A DNA stretch of 25,535 nucleotides from JAAAOZ01 sp964496595 (GTDB lineage: Bacteria; Chloroflexota; Anaerolineae; B4-G1; SLSP01). Position numbers and translations under genes: made by a program. The stretch's first letter is position 1. Each line of letters begins with the position of its first letter. The notes beneath the pieces are model-generated. The model saw nothing but the letters and a program-made list of their open reading frames with translations. It had not been told where the DNA came from and ran no database searches. The stretch spans positions 1-25,535 of the forward strand of contig CAZCAI010000064.1 of NCBI GenBank assembly GCA_964496595.1. Reading direction: 5' to 3'. Shown piece by piece: positions 1-6,816 of the stretch.

Positions 1-148
1 GTGTAATCCGTGAAAATCCGTGAGCTATTTTCTAAAAGTGTCCGGTAGATAGACTCAAGGTTAATCTTCCCATGATTTCGCCAATACGCAACGTCGGCCC
101 CTCTATGCAAGGTGAAACCCAACAGTCATGAAAGTGAGAGGTATCCTA
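1..148. other. Upstream non-coding stretch with a short word repeat
   Basis: No coding region is supported here. The first 26 bases contain a degenerate direct repeat of the word ATCCGTGA (AATCCGTGAAAATCCGTGAG). It resembles the other short-word repeats between genes in the left half of the window. The rest is unremarkable spacer leading to the promoter at 149. Confidence 0.5.
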
Positions 149-176
149 TTGACATGTCAGACAACTGACATATAAT
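149..176 (+). promoter_or_regulatory. Consensus sigma70 promoter of the gntR-family gene
   Basis: A perfect -35 hexamer TTGACA (149-154) and a perfect -10 hexamer TATAAT (171-176) are separated by 16 bp. Transcription would start near 182-185, just before the Shine-Dalgarno GGAG at 190-193. A promoter this close to consensus is expected to be strong and to need repression, which fits the palindrome lying between the hexamers. Confidence 0.85.
154..171. promoter_or_regulatory. Palindromic operator inside the promoter (probable GntR autoregulatory site)
   Basis: Arms ATGTCAG (154-160) and CTGACAT (165-171) form a perfect 7-bp inverted repeat around ACAA. It fills the spacer and touches both hexamers, so a bound dimer would block RNA polymerase. 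GntR-family repressors typically bind short palindromes of this size. Assignment to the adjacent regulator is inference from position. I saw no second copy before the gene at 1043, so the operon is probably read from this promoter. Confidence 0.7.
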
Positions 177-200
177 AAAAAACGAACATGGAGAGTGAGT

Positions 201-941
201 ATGCCATCCGTTGAGCCGATCAATATCCAATCGCCCCACGTCCAAGTCGAAGAAGCGCTGACCAAGCTGGTCAAAGAGATGCGTCCTGGCGATCAGCTTC
301 CCCCGGAGCCGAAGCTCGCCCAACAATTGGGTGTTTCGCGCGCCACACTGCGCGAGGTGCTCCGCCTCTTTGTTGATCGCGGCATCCTTGCGCGGCGCCA
401 CGGCGTCGGCACCTTCGTCGCGTCTCGCATTCCCGTGATGGAAACGGGCATCGAGGTGTTGGAGAGCATCGACCGGATATCGGAGCGGTTGGGATTGAAA
501 ACGGAGATGGCGCATCTAGAGCTTGTCGAGCGCTTAGCCACCCCCTTCGAGGTGGCGGGCCTGGGCCAGCCGGAAGGCAGCGCGGTCGAGGTGCTGATCA
601 TCAACCGCGTCATCGCCATTGCCGGGGAGCCGGTGGCCGATCTGCGGGATATTGTGCCTTGCACGTACCTCCAGAAGGATGATCTCCATCAGGATTTTCG
701 GGGATCGGTGTTAGATGTGTTTGCGAAGCGCGGCACGCCGATGCTGTCCACCTCACGCACGGAGATCATGGCCGCCTCCGCGACGCCCAAATTCGCGCGC
801 CGCCTGCACGTCCCCCCCAAGACAGCCCTGCTCAAATTGATCGGCCGGCTCTACAGCTTCGATGAGCAGGTCGTCGACTATTCGGTCAGCTACTTCGTCC
901 CCGGCCATTTCAAATTCCACGTAATCCGCCGGGTGACGTGA
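201..941 (+). CDS. GntR-family transcriptional regulator, HutC-like (wHTH + UTRA)
   Basis: A 246-aa ligand-responsive repressor. Residues about 15-80 form the winged helix-turn-helix: the segments GDQLPPEPKLAQQLGVSRAT, LREVLRLFVDRGIL and the wing GVGTFV are classic GntR. The C-terminal part (about 95-245) looks like a UTRA ligand-binding domain, with INRVIAIAGEPVADLRDIVP in the middle and the typical final strand VDYSVSYFVPGHFKFHVIRR. I chose ATG at 201 because GGAG (190-193) is correctly spaced; GTG at 195 overlaps that site. It is transcribed from the strong promoter at 149-176, whose spacer is a palindrome, suggesting autorepression. The next gene starts about 100 bp downstream on the same strand and encodes a carbamoyltransferase, so the effector may be a ureide or carbamoyl-amino acid (inference). 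The family call is firm, the ligand unknown. Confidence 0.9.
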   Translation: MPSVEPINIQSPHVQVEEALTKLVKEMRPGDQLPPEPKLAQQLGVSRATLREVLRLFVDRGILARRHGVGTFVASRIPVMETGIEVLESIDRISERLGLKTEMAHLELVERLATPFEVAGLGQPEGSAVEVLIINRVIAIAGEPVADLRDIVPCTYLQKDDLHQDFRGSVLDVFAKRGTPMLSTSRTEIMAASATPKFARRLHVPPKTALLKLIGRLYSFDEQVVDYSVSYFVPGHFKFHVIRRVT

Positions 942-960
942 CTCAATATCTAAGGAAAAA

Positions 961-982
961 CCGCGCTACTTCGGCAGCGCGG
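961..982 (+). promoter_or_regulatory. Stable UUCG-type hairpin between gntR and the carbamoyltransferase gene
   Basis: CCGCGCTAC and GGCAGCGCGG-type arms close a TTCG loop; pairing is perfect except for one A-C mismatch near the loop. There is no T run after it, so it is not a canonical terminator. It lies about 20 bp after the regulator stop and 60 bp before the next start. It may be an attenuator or an mRNA processing or stability element that sets different levels of regulator and enzymes. Confidence 0.5.
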
Positions 983-1042
983 ATGGTTGTTCAATCTAAT
1001 CTAAGTCCAATCATTATTTAACCAACAGGAGGCTTGTACAAA

Positions 1043-1996
1043 ATGCGTAGTTTCATAGGTCGTGACATTATCTCTCTAAAGAACTTCGAGCGCAACGAGT
1101 TCTTCCGCGTCTTAGATGTCGCCGAGGAGCTGGAGCCAATCGCGCGCAATCGCCAGAACACAGATTTGCTCTCGGGCAAGACGTTGGTGACGGCGTTCTA
1201 CCAGCCCTCGACGCGCACGCGCCTGGCCCACGAAGCCGGGATGCTCCGCCTGGGCGGGAGCGTCACGGGCTTCGCCGATGCGAAGATGACGCGCGCGGGC
1301 GACTTCTACCAGGAGTCAATCAAGGACACCTTTAAGATGTTGGAGTGCTACGGCGACGTCATCGTGATGCGCCACTTCCAGCAGGGTGCGCCGGCCGAGG
1401 CCGCGAAGTGGGCGAGCATTCCCATCATCAACGGCGGCGATGGCTGGGGCGAGCACCCCACCCAAATCCTGACCGATCTCTACACCGTGTTGAGCGAGAA
1501 GGGCACCATCGACGGGCTGCGCTGGGTGGCCGTGGGTGATATGCGCATGCGCACGATGCACTCGCTGGGCTACGCGCTGACGCAGTTCGATTGCCCCATC
1601 ACCTTCGTGGCGCCGCCTGAGATGGACATGCCCGACAGCTTCAAAGAGGATTACGAGGCGATGGGCCTGGACTTCGCGTTTGCCGATCACGTTGGCGACG
1701 TCATCGGCGATGCGGATGTCATCCTGGTCGAACCGACCATCCAGCCCGACTACACCAAGTCCCGCGATGAGCGCAAGGGCGAAGTGCCCACCACGCCGGA
1801 GAACTACAAGATCACCCGCGACCTGCTCGTCAACAAGGCCAAGTCCGATGCCATCCTCCTCCACTCGCTGCCCCGCATGGATGAGATTCCCGCCGATGTG
1901 GACATCACCCGCTGGTCGCGCTACTGGCAAGAGGGCTTCAATGGCGTCGTGATGCGCATGGCGCTGCTGGCGCTCGTCTTAGGCGCGATGGAGTAA
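1043..1996 (+). CDS. Aspartate-carbamoyltransferase-like enzyme (ATCase/OTCase family)
   Basis: A 317-aa member of the aspartate/ornithine carbamoyltransferase family, which moves a carbamoyl group between carbamoyl phosphate and an amino group. The carbamoyl-phosphate site is clear: STRTR at 56-60, an RH pair at 110-111 and HPTQ at 138-141 (the ATCase form; OTCases have HPCQ). A late LHSLPRMDEIP segment resembles the ATCase HPLPRVDEI substrate loop. The segment after the first motif (GFADAKMTRAGDFYQESIKDT region) departs from the usual K-G-E-S 80s loop, so the substrate may not be aspartate. Start ATG at 1043 follows AGGAGG (1027-1032); TTG at 1034 is too close to it. No pyrI-like regulatory subunit or pyrimidine genes are nearby. 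With carbamate kinase two genes downstream, a catabolic role on a ureido compound is more likely than pyrimidine synthesis (inference). Confidence 0.85.
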   Translation: MRSFIGRDIISLKNFERNEFFRVLDVAEELEPIARNRQNTDLLSGKTLVTAFYQPSTRTRLAHEAGMLRLGGSVTGFADAKMTRAGDFYQESIKDTFKMLECYGDVIVMRHFQQGAPAEAAKWASIPIINGGDGWGEHPTQILTDLYTVLSEKGTIDGLRWVAVGDMRMRTMHSLGYALTQFDCPITFVAPPEMDMPDSFKEDYEAMGLDFAFADHVGDVIGDADVILVEPTIQPDYTKSRDERKGEVPTTPENYKITRDLLVNKAKSDAILLHSLPRMDEIPADVDITRWSRYWQEGFNGVVMRMALLALVLGAME

Positions 1997-2070
1997 TTCT
2001 ATTGCGTATTGCGTATTTCGTATTTCGTAGGCTGCTCAACGGAATACGCAATACGTATTACGAGCTAATT
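1997..2070. repeat. Intergenic word repeat forming a hairpin (TATTGCGTATTTCGT family)
   Basis: The spacer consists of near-tandem copies of GTATTGC/GTATTTC words, followed by the inverted complement. ATTGCGTATT at 2001-2010 pairs exactly with AATACGCAAT at 2043-2052, and neighbouring words extend the stem to about 2063. It ends just before the ribosome-binding site AAGGAG (2071-2076). It is not coding; translation through it (from 2002) would add 27 implausible residues to the next gene. Confidence 0.7.
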
Positions 2071-2082
2071 AAGGAGACAAAA

Positions 2083-3063
2083 ATGATCACCAATTTACGT
2101 GGCCGCGATTTAATCTGCGATCTCGACTTTTCCAAGGAAGAGGTCGAGACCGTGTTGGATACCGCTTGGGATCTCAAACGCAAGCGGGCGCTGGGGGAAC
2201 CCCACCCCTATCTGCGCGATAAGACCTTGGGGATGTTGTTCTTCTTCAGCAGCACGCGCACGCGCTGCTCGTTTGAGTCGGGGATGGCGCAGTTGGGCGG
2301 GCACGCCGCCTTCATCGAATCCCGGACAACGCAGGTCTCCCACGGCGACACCGCCAAGGAGATCGGCGAGATCTTGGGCCGCTACTTCGACGGCATTGCC
2401 ATCCGCCAGTGCGATTGGGACTACGGCAACAAGTACATCAACTGGGTCGCCGAGGCCTCGCGCACGCCGGTGCTGAATATGCAATGCGATATGTATCACC
2501 CCCACCAATGTCTGGCCGATCTGATGACGATCCAGGAGAAGAAGGGGAAGTACCTGCGCGGTAAGAAGATCGTCGTTTCGTGGGCCTACGCTTCCTCGTA
2601 TCTGAAGCCCATCTCCGTGCCGCAATCGCTCATCTTGCAGATGCCCCGCTTCGGCATGGACGTGACGCTCTCCTATCCGCCGGAGTTCAAGCTGATGCCC
2701 GACGTAGTCGAGCGCGCGCGGGAACAGGCCCGCCAGCACAACACCAAGTTCGAGATCGTCCACGATATGCGCGAAGGCTTCGAGGACGCCGACGTGGTCT
2801 ACGCCAAGTCCTGGGGCCCCCTGCTGACGACGGATGATCCCGACGAGGGTAAGCGCATCCAGGATCAGTACCAGGACTGGATCACCGACGCCGAGAAGAT
2901 GAAAGCCGCCAAGCCCGACGCGATCTATATGCACCCCCTCCCCGCCGACCGCGACGTCGAGGTCACCAGCGAGGTGATGGACGGCCCGAATTCGGTCGTC
3001 TTCGACCAGGCCGAAAACCGGATGCACGCGCAGAAGGCCGTGATGGCCCTGACGATGTGGTAA
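2083..3063 (+). CDS. Knotted carbamoyltransferase, YgeW / ornithine carbamoyltransferase family
   Basis: A 326-aa second carbamoyltransferase, clearly distinct from its neighbour. Carbamoyl-phosphate motifs: FFSSTRTRCSFE (STRTR at 57-61) and HPHQ (139-142). The segment GKKIVVSWAYASSYLKPISV with the following PQ, and later YAKSWGPL, are the signature of the knotted YgeW/acetylornithine carbamoyltransferase branch. The C-terminal MHPLPADRDVEV and FDQAENRMHAQKAVMAL look like OTCase. In E. coli ygeW sits in a purine/ureide-linked cluster. The amino acceptor cannot be read from sequence. ATG 2083 was chosen because AAGGAG lies 6 bp upstream; the upstream in-frame extension is repeat DNA. It lies between the ATCase-like gene and arcC, so it probably runs phosphorolytically to supply carbamoyl phosphate to carbamate kinase (inference). 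Confidence 0.85.
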   Translation: MITNLRGRDLICDLDFSKEEVETVLDTAWDLKRKRALGEPHPYLRDKTLGMLFFFSSTRTRCSFESGMAQLGGHAAFIESRTTQVSHGDTAKEIGEILGRYFDGIAIRQCDWDYGNKYINWVAEASRTPVLNMQCDMYHPHQCLADLMTIQEKKGKYLRGKKIVVSWAYASSYLKPISVPQSLILQMPRFGMDVTLSYPPEFKLMPDVVERAREQARQHNTKFEIVHDMREGFEDADVVYAKSWGPLLTTDDPDEGKRIQDQYQDWITDAEKMKAAKPDAIYMHPLPADRDVEVTSEVMDGPNSVVFDQAENRMHAQKAVMALTMW

Positions 3064-3073
3064 AACAGGTTAC

Positions 3074-3131
3074 AAGTTGAACGTTGAAAGTTACAAGTCG
3101 ATATCCAAGACCAACTTTTAACGTTCAACTT
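3074..3131. repeat. Intergenic word repeat hairpin (AAGTTGAACGTTGAAAGTT family)
   Basis: A 19-bp inverted repeat, 3074-3092 against 3113-3131, with one mismatch; the inner 12 bp AAGTTGAACGTT/AACGTTCAACTT are exact. It is built from reiterated GTT and CAACTT words and lies just upstream of the arcC ribosome-binding site. It is a different word family from the 1997-2070 spacer, but with the same design and position. Confidence 0.7.
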
Positions 3132-3162
3132 CAAACTTTTAACTAAAAACAAGGAGTTATCT

Positions 3163-4119
3163 ATGAGCAAGAAGAAATGGGCCGTGATTGCCATTGGCGG
3201 CAATTCACTGATTAAGAGCAAACAGCATCAGACCGTAGAAGATCAATATCAGGCCGCAGCGGAGACCGCGCACCACATCGCCAACATGATCGAGGCGGGG
3301 TGGGACGTCGCTATCGGCCATGGGAATGGGCCGCAGGTGGGTTTCATCCTGCAACGCTCCGAAATCGCCGCGAAGACCGCTGGGATGCACGAAGTTCCGT
3401 TAGATGTCTGCGGGGCCGACTCACAGGGCGCCATCGGCTACGCGCTTCAGCAGAACCTCAACAACGAGTTCTACAAGCGCGGCATCGAGAAGCACGTCGC
3501 CACCGTCATCACGCAGGTGTTGGTGGATAAGGAAGATGACGCTTTCAAAAACCCCTCCAAGCCCATCGGCGGGTTTATGGACGCGGACGAGGCCCAGAAA
3601 CGCGCCACGTCCGACGGTTGGGACATCGTCGAGGATGCGGGGCGCGGTTGGCGGCGCGTCGTCGCCTCCCCGCTGCCCAAGGAAATCGTCGAGTTGGACG
3701 CGGTCAAGACGCTGTTGGATAACGGCATCTGCGCCATCACCGTGGGCGGGGGCGGCATCCCCGTGATCGAGGACGAAGAAGGCAACCTGATAGGCACCGC
3801 AGCCGTCATCGACAAGGACTTCGCGTCGTCACTGCTGGCGCAGGCCATCAACGCCGACCTCTTCCTCATCTCCACCGCCGTCGAGAAGGTCTCCCTCAAC
3901 TTCAACCAGCCCAACCAGGAAGACCTGGACACCATCACCGTCTCGGAAGCCAAGAAATATCTGGAAGAAGGCCACTTCGCCAAGGGCAGCATGGAACCCA
4001 AAATCCGCGCGGTCCTCTGGTATCTGGACGCCGGCGGCAAAAAGGCCATCGTCACCGACCCCGCGCACATCATGGACGCGCTCGAAGGCAAGACCGGCAC
4101 GCACATCATCCCGGACTAG
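3163..4119 (+). CDS. arcC: Carbamate kinase
   Basis: A 318-aa cytosolic carbamate kinase (amino acid kinase fold). It catalyses carbamoyl phosphate + ADP to ATP + carbamate, the ATP-yielding last step of arginine, agmatine and ureide degradation. The N-terminal phosphate loop AIGGNSLIK, the GHGNGPQVG segment (about 46-54), the CGADSQGAIGYALQQ segment, the mid-protein VGGGGIPV and the C-terminal FAKGSMEPKI are all family signatures, and the length is typical (about 310). Start ATG 3163 has AAGGAG 6 bp upstream. It is the third enzyme gene after the GntR regulator, following two carbamoyltransferases. No arginine deiminase or ArcD-type antiporter is present, which argues against a standard ADI pathway. 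Confidence 0.95.
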   Translation: MSKKKWAVIAIGGNSLIKSKQHQTVEDQYQAAAETAHHIANMIEAGWDVAIGHGNGPQVGFILQRSEIAAKTAGMHEVPLDVCGADSQGAIGYALQQNLNNEFYKRGIEKHVATVITQVLVDKEDDAFKNPSKPIGGFMDADEAQKRATSDGWDIVEDAGRGWRRVVASPLPKEIVELDAVKTLLDNGICAITVGGGGIPVIEDEEGNLIGTAAVIDKDFASSLLAQAINADLFLISTAVEKVSLNFNQPNQEDLDTITVSEAKKYLEEGHFAKGSMEPKIRAVLWYLDAGGKKAIVTDPAHIMDALEGKTGTHIIPD

Positions 4120-4264
4120 CTGCCAGAGACAATATCAAATAGGCCGTTGCGAGCCGAGGGGGGATAAGTCCATTCCTTAGCTTGCAACGCGCCTCCGTAA
4201 ACTCAAATCTCCCGAAAATCCATTGTCTGGATTCGCAACGGCGGTAGATCCAATAGGAAAATAA
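4120..4264. other. Intergenic region with a 9-bp inverted repeat
   Basis: There is no coding sequence. CCGTTGCGA (4144-4152) and TCGCAACGG (4233-4241) are exact inverted complements about 80 bp apart. Just outside, imperfect complements CCAGAGACAAT (about 4122-4132) and ATTGTCTGG (4222-4230) occur. The GCGAA/CGCAAC words recall the repeat in the next spacer. This marks the boundary between the carbamoyl genes and the DUF488 block. Confidence 0.45.
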
Positions 4265-4768
4265 ATGTCAACCTCACAACCGCTCATTCACACTATCGGA
4301 CACAGCAATCACACCACCGAAGCCTTCATCGCCTTGCTGCGCCAGCACGCCATCGAGACGGTCGTCGATGTCCGCAGCCAGCCGTACAGCCAATGGGCCG
4401 CGCACTTCAATCGCGAGACCCTGCGGGCGGATTTGGAGCGTGAGGGCATCCACTATCACTTTATGGGAGAGACGCTGGGCGGCCGCCCTACCGATCCGGC
4501 GCTGTACGCTCCCGGCCAGGAGCGCCCCGATTATCGGCAGATGGAACAAACGGCGGCGTACCAGGCCGGCATCGCAGAGGTGCTCGCGATGGCGCAAGAG
4601 ACGTCACTCACGGTGATGTGCAGCGAGGGCGATCATCGCCAATGTCACCGCCATCTATTGATCACCCAGACGTTGTTGAAACAGGGCGCGGCAGTGCAGC
4701 ATATCCAGCCGGATGGCGCCACGGTCGAAGGGCAAATCGAAGCCGAGCAATTATCTCTCTTTGGATAA
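4265..4768 (+). CDS. DUF488 family protein with a C-terminal QLSLF motif
   Basis: A 167-aa DUF488-family protein. Family marks: N-terminal IHTIGHSNHTTEAFIALL, VVDVRSQPYSQW (about 33-44), and the conserved C-x-E-x(4)-CHRHLL near residue 120. The biochemical function of DUF488 is not established. The last residues are EQLSLFG: Q162-L163-S164-L165-F166 exactly matches the bacterial sliding-clamp binding consensus QL[SD]LF, as found at the ends of replication and repair proteins. This suggests recruitment to replicating or repaired DNA (inference). The start is ATG 4265; no strong SD is seen. It is followed after a hairpin-bearing spacer by a second DUF488 gene and then by a dual-OB/RecQ pair, which supports a DNA-linked role. 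Confidence 0.85.
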   Translation: MSTSQPLIHTIGHSNHTTEAFIALLRQHAIETVVDVRSQPYSQWAAHFNRETLRADLEREGIHYHFMGETLGGRPTDPALYAPGQERPDYRQMEQTAAYQAGIAEVLAMAQETSLTVMCSEGDHRQCHRHLLITQTLLKQGAAVQHIQPDGATVEGQIEAEQLSLFG

Positions 4769-4777
4769 TCTTTTTGG

Positions 4778-4876
4778 GAACCCTTGCGAAGGTTAGTCAA
4801 GGATCTCTCAAAACAAACTATCCCGCACTGTGAATCGCAACTTAGCGCCGAAACCATAGAAACCTTCGCAAGGTTC
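4778..4876. repeat. Inverted repeat between the two DUF488 genes (CCTTCGCAAGG)
   Basis: GAACCCTTGCGAAGGTT (4778-4794) is matched by AACCTTCGCAAGGTTC (4861-4876): the arms are exact for 13 bp (CCTTGCGAAGGTT) and nearly exact beyond. Each arm is itself partly palindromic (CCTTGCGAAGG). It may be a terminator-like or repetitive extragenic element. It belongs to the same set of short-word intergenic repeats as the spacers upstream. Confidence 0.65.
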
Positions 4877-4890
4877 AAGGTTAGCAGAGA

Positions 4891-5328
4891 ATGACAATTT
4901 ACACCATCGGATATCAGCGCAAATCGTTGGAGACCTTCATTACCCAATTGCGCACCGCCGGCGTGGAGGCGGTGATCGATATCCGGCTGCGCAACACGTC
5001 GCATCTGGCCGGGTACACCAAGCGCGATACGCTGGCCTACCTGCTGCGCGAAGGCTTCAACATCGCCTACGAGCATCACCCGGAGCTGGCCCCCACGCCG
5101 GAGATTCTAGACGCCTACAAAGCGACCTCCGATTGGGACGCTTACGTGGCTCAGTTTCTCCCCCTATTGGAAGCGCGGGACGCCGAGGCCATCGGGCGCG
5201 AGCTTCTGGCCTGGTACTCAACCCTCTGCCTCCTCTGCGCCGAACCCACGGCGGAGCAATGCCATCGCCGCCTGGTCGCCGAATATTGGGCAGAACACAT
5301 CCTCGGCCTTGATATTGTGCATTTGTGA
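4891..5328 (+). CDS. DUF488 family protein, second copy
   Basis: A 145-aa second member of DUF488. It starts MTIYTIGYQRKSLETFITQL, has VIDIRLRN in place of the VDVRSQP of the first copy, and keeps the C-terminal C-x-E-x(5)-CHRRLVAEYW motif around residue 117. It lacks the C-terminal clamp-like tail of the first copy. The two are clearly diverged, so this is an old pair rather than a fresh duplication. Neighbours on the same strand are the first DUF488 gene, a VapBC-like pair, and the dual-OB/RecQ genes. The function is unknown; conserved acidic and Cys/His residues would be compatible with an enzyme. Confidence 0.85.
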   Translation: MTIYTIGYQRKSLETFITQLRTAGVEAVIDIRLRNTSHLAGYTKRDTLAYLLREGFNIAYEHHPELAPTPEILDAYKATSDWDAYVAQFLPLLEARDAEAIGRELLAWYSTLCLLCAEPTAEQCHRRLVAEYWAEHILGLDIVHL

Positions 5329-5359
5329 TATACGGGCAACGACCTGAAGGAGGTGCGTA

Positions 5360-5608
5360 ATGATACTACATTCGGAACCCCCAGCTTTCTCCAAGCAATT
5401 TTTACAAGTTTTCAAGAGCGTTCAAGCCCTTACAACGAAGGAGCAATTGACCCTGGCGAAACTACTACTGGAAAACATCTTGAACGCTCACCTTGAAGCG
5501 CAAGATGAGTGGCCGACGGGCTTTTTTGAAGCCACCGCCGGGAAATGGGCTGGTGAACCCCTGGTGCGTGAGCCACAAGGCGACTACGAAACCCGTATAG
5601 AATTGTAA
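5360..5608 (+). CDS. Probable antitoxin of a VapBC-like pair
   Basis: An 82-aa small protein encoded immediately before a PIN-domain toxin; the stop and the toxin start are only 2 bp apart. A helical N-terminal half (FLQVFKSVQALTTKEQLTLA) precedes a charged, Trp-containing tail (EWPTGFFEATAGKWAGEPL) that resembles the extended toxin-binding tails of VapB-type antitoxins. Translation from ATG 5360 is supported by GGAGG at about 5350. No clear RHH, AbrB or Phd motif is visible, so the DNA-binding class is uncertain. The antitoxin call rests mainly on position and size. Base composition is lower in GC than the flanking DUF488 and RecQ genes, suggesting independent acquisition. Confidence 0.65.
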   Translation: MILHSEPPAFSKQFLQVFKSVQALTTKEQLTLAKLLLENILNAHLEAQDEWPTGFFEATAGKWAGEPLVREPQGDYETRIEL

Positions 5609-5610
5609 TT

Positions 5611-6021
5611 ATGTACTTATTAGACACAAATGCGTGCATAGCATATATAAATGACAGCAACTCAACAGTTAGACGTCACCTGATGAATTTAAGGCCAGGG
5701 GATGTTTTTCTCTGCCAGATCGTTAAGGCTGAACTGTATTACGGTGCTTATAAAAGCTCTCGCCGCGAGCAGAATTTAGCTTTATTGCATCGTTTCTTTG
5801 CCCAATTTCAAAGCCTACCCTTTAACAATGTAGCGGTAGAGATGTATGGGGATATCCGTAACGAGTTGGCAAAATGTGGTACACCTATTGGCCCTAACGA
5901 TCTCATTATTGCTGCTACGGCATTAGCGCACAAGGTAATTTTGGGCACACACAATACACGCGAATTTAATCGTGTACCGGGGTTGCTGATTGAGGATTGG
6001 ATGTCACCCTCCTCTGAGTAA
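5611..6021 (+). CDS. vapC: PIN-domain ribonuclease toxin (VapC family)
   Basis: A 136-aa PIN-domain endoribonuclease, the toxin half of a type II toxin-antitoxin pair. The acidic metal-binding residues are all in place: D5 in MYLLDTN, E41 in KAELYYGA, D97 in GPNDLIIAATAL, and the final THNTREFNRVPGL segment (113-125) with its conserved T-x-N/REF. Length and motif order match VapC. It is co-transcribed with the upstream small gene (2-bp gap). It is AT-richer than its neighbours, consistent with a mobile module that landed between the DUF488 and dual-OB genes. It appears intact. Confidence 0.9.
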   Translation: MYLLDTNACIAYINDSNSTVRRHLMNLRPGDVFLCQIVKAELYYGAYKSSRREQNLALLHRFFAQFQSLPFNNVAVEMYGDIRNELAKCGTPIGPNDLIIAATALAHKVILGTHNTREFNRVPGLLIEDWMSPSSE

Positions 6022-6084
6022 AGCTAAAATCCATAAAGTACGTTGCCCCCCAAGACTAAATGAGTACACTGTGGAAATAGCCAA

Positions 6085-6816
6085 ATGCTTGAACAAGAAG
6101 TCCTTATCTTAGCTATGACCAAAATGAAAAGCGGTATCTGCACGGCGGGATTCACGACCGAACGCGCGCCGGTGACAGGCTTGCGCTGGGTGCGTCCCAC
6201 CCGTGAATTCGACACGGTCTTGCCGGAGGATATGATGGACGCCGACGGGCGCTTGATTCAATGCGGGGATGTCGTCTCCTTGAAGTTGGTCGCGCCCCGA
6301 CCCGATCCGCCGCATATCGAAGATTGGGTGACCGACTTTGTGCGCCATCGCCCTGAACGTCTCCGGCGGTTAGAAGGCGAGAAGCGCGCCGCCTTCTTCA
6401 AAAATTATTTGGATCAGGCCCCCGCCGAGGTGTTCATCGATCACACTCGCTCCCTCTGCCTGGTGCAGCCGGAGCAGGTGTGGGCTTCCTTCTTTCTGGA
6501 TAAGTATTCCGGTAAGTACCAGGCGCGCCTGCGCTTCACCTTATCCGGCGAGCATCAATGCCCGCGCGCACTCCAATCGCGCGGCCTGCCGGTGACCGAT
6601 CTGAAGTGGCGCGCGCTGGGCCGGCAATGGCTGGCGAATCATCCCGCCAGCGTGCTCTGTTTGGAGCACGACGCGCTCTTGGAACGCCTCGATGCCAACG
6701 CGCTCTACCTGACGCTCGGCGTCAGCCGGCAATGGCAGGGCGAGTACTGGCCCTTAGTCCACGCTATACATGCTGTGCCGGATTACGACGCCCGCATCGA
6801 TCTGGAAAATTTATGA
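6085..6816 (+). CDS. Probable dual OB-containing protein, coupled to RecQ
   Basis: A 243-aa cytosolic protein. I recognise the general pattern of the dual-OB family found beside DUF488 genes: an N-terminal segment EVLILAMTKMKSGICTAGFT, then GLRWVRPTRE, CGDVVSLKLVAPRPDPPHIE (about 72-91), later QARLRFTLSG, VTDLKWRALGRQWL and the C-terminal LYLTLGVSRQWQGEYWPLVH. This assignment is from memory of the pattern, not a search. OB folds bind single-stranded nucleic acid. Its stop overlaps the RecQ start as ATGA (6813-6816), so the two proteins are translationally coupled and probably act together on DNA. There is no strong SD before ATG 6085; ATG at 6115 is an alternative. Confidence 0.65.
   Translation: MLEQEVLILAMTKMKSGICTAGFTTERAPVTGLRWVRPTREFDTVLPEDMMDADGRLIQCGDVVSLKLVAPRPDPPHIEDWVTDFVRHRPERLRRLEGEKRAAFFKNYLDQAPAEVFIDHTRSLCLVQPEQVWASFFLDKYSGKYQARLRFTLSGEHQCPRALQSRGLPVTDLKWRALGRQWLANHPASVLCLEHDALLERLDANALYLTLGVSRQWQGEYWPLVHAIHAVPDYDARIDLENL

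Noticed and set aside
1034..1042. TTG start for the ATCase-like gene
   Set aside because: It lies 1 bp after AGGAGG; ATG 1043 has a normal spacing.
2002..2082. Extension of the YgeW-like gene 27 codons upstream
   Set aside because: The DNA is a word-repeat hairpin and the AAGGAG site sits between it and ATG 2083.
3163..4119. Arginine deiminase pathway as the role of arcC
   Set aside because: No arcA, ArcD or argR-type gene is in the window, and the carbamoyltransferases are ATCase-like and YgeW-like rather than a standard catabolic OTCase.
6558..6812. An upstream extension of RecQ by 85 residues
   Set aside because: It overlaps the dual-OB gene in another frame and is Arg/Pro-rich. ATG 6813 overlaps the dual-OB stop and begins a helical protein, so it is the true start.
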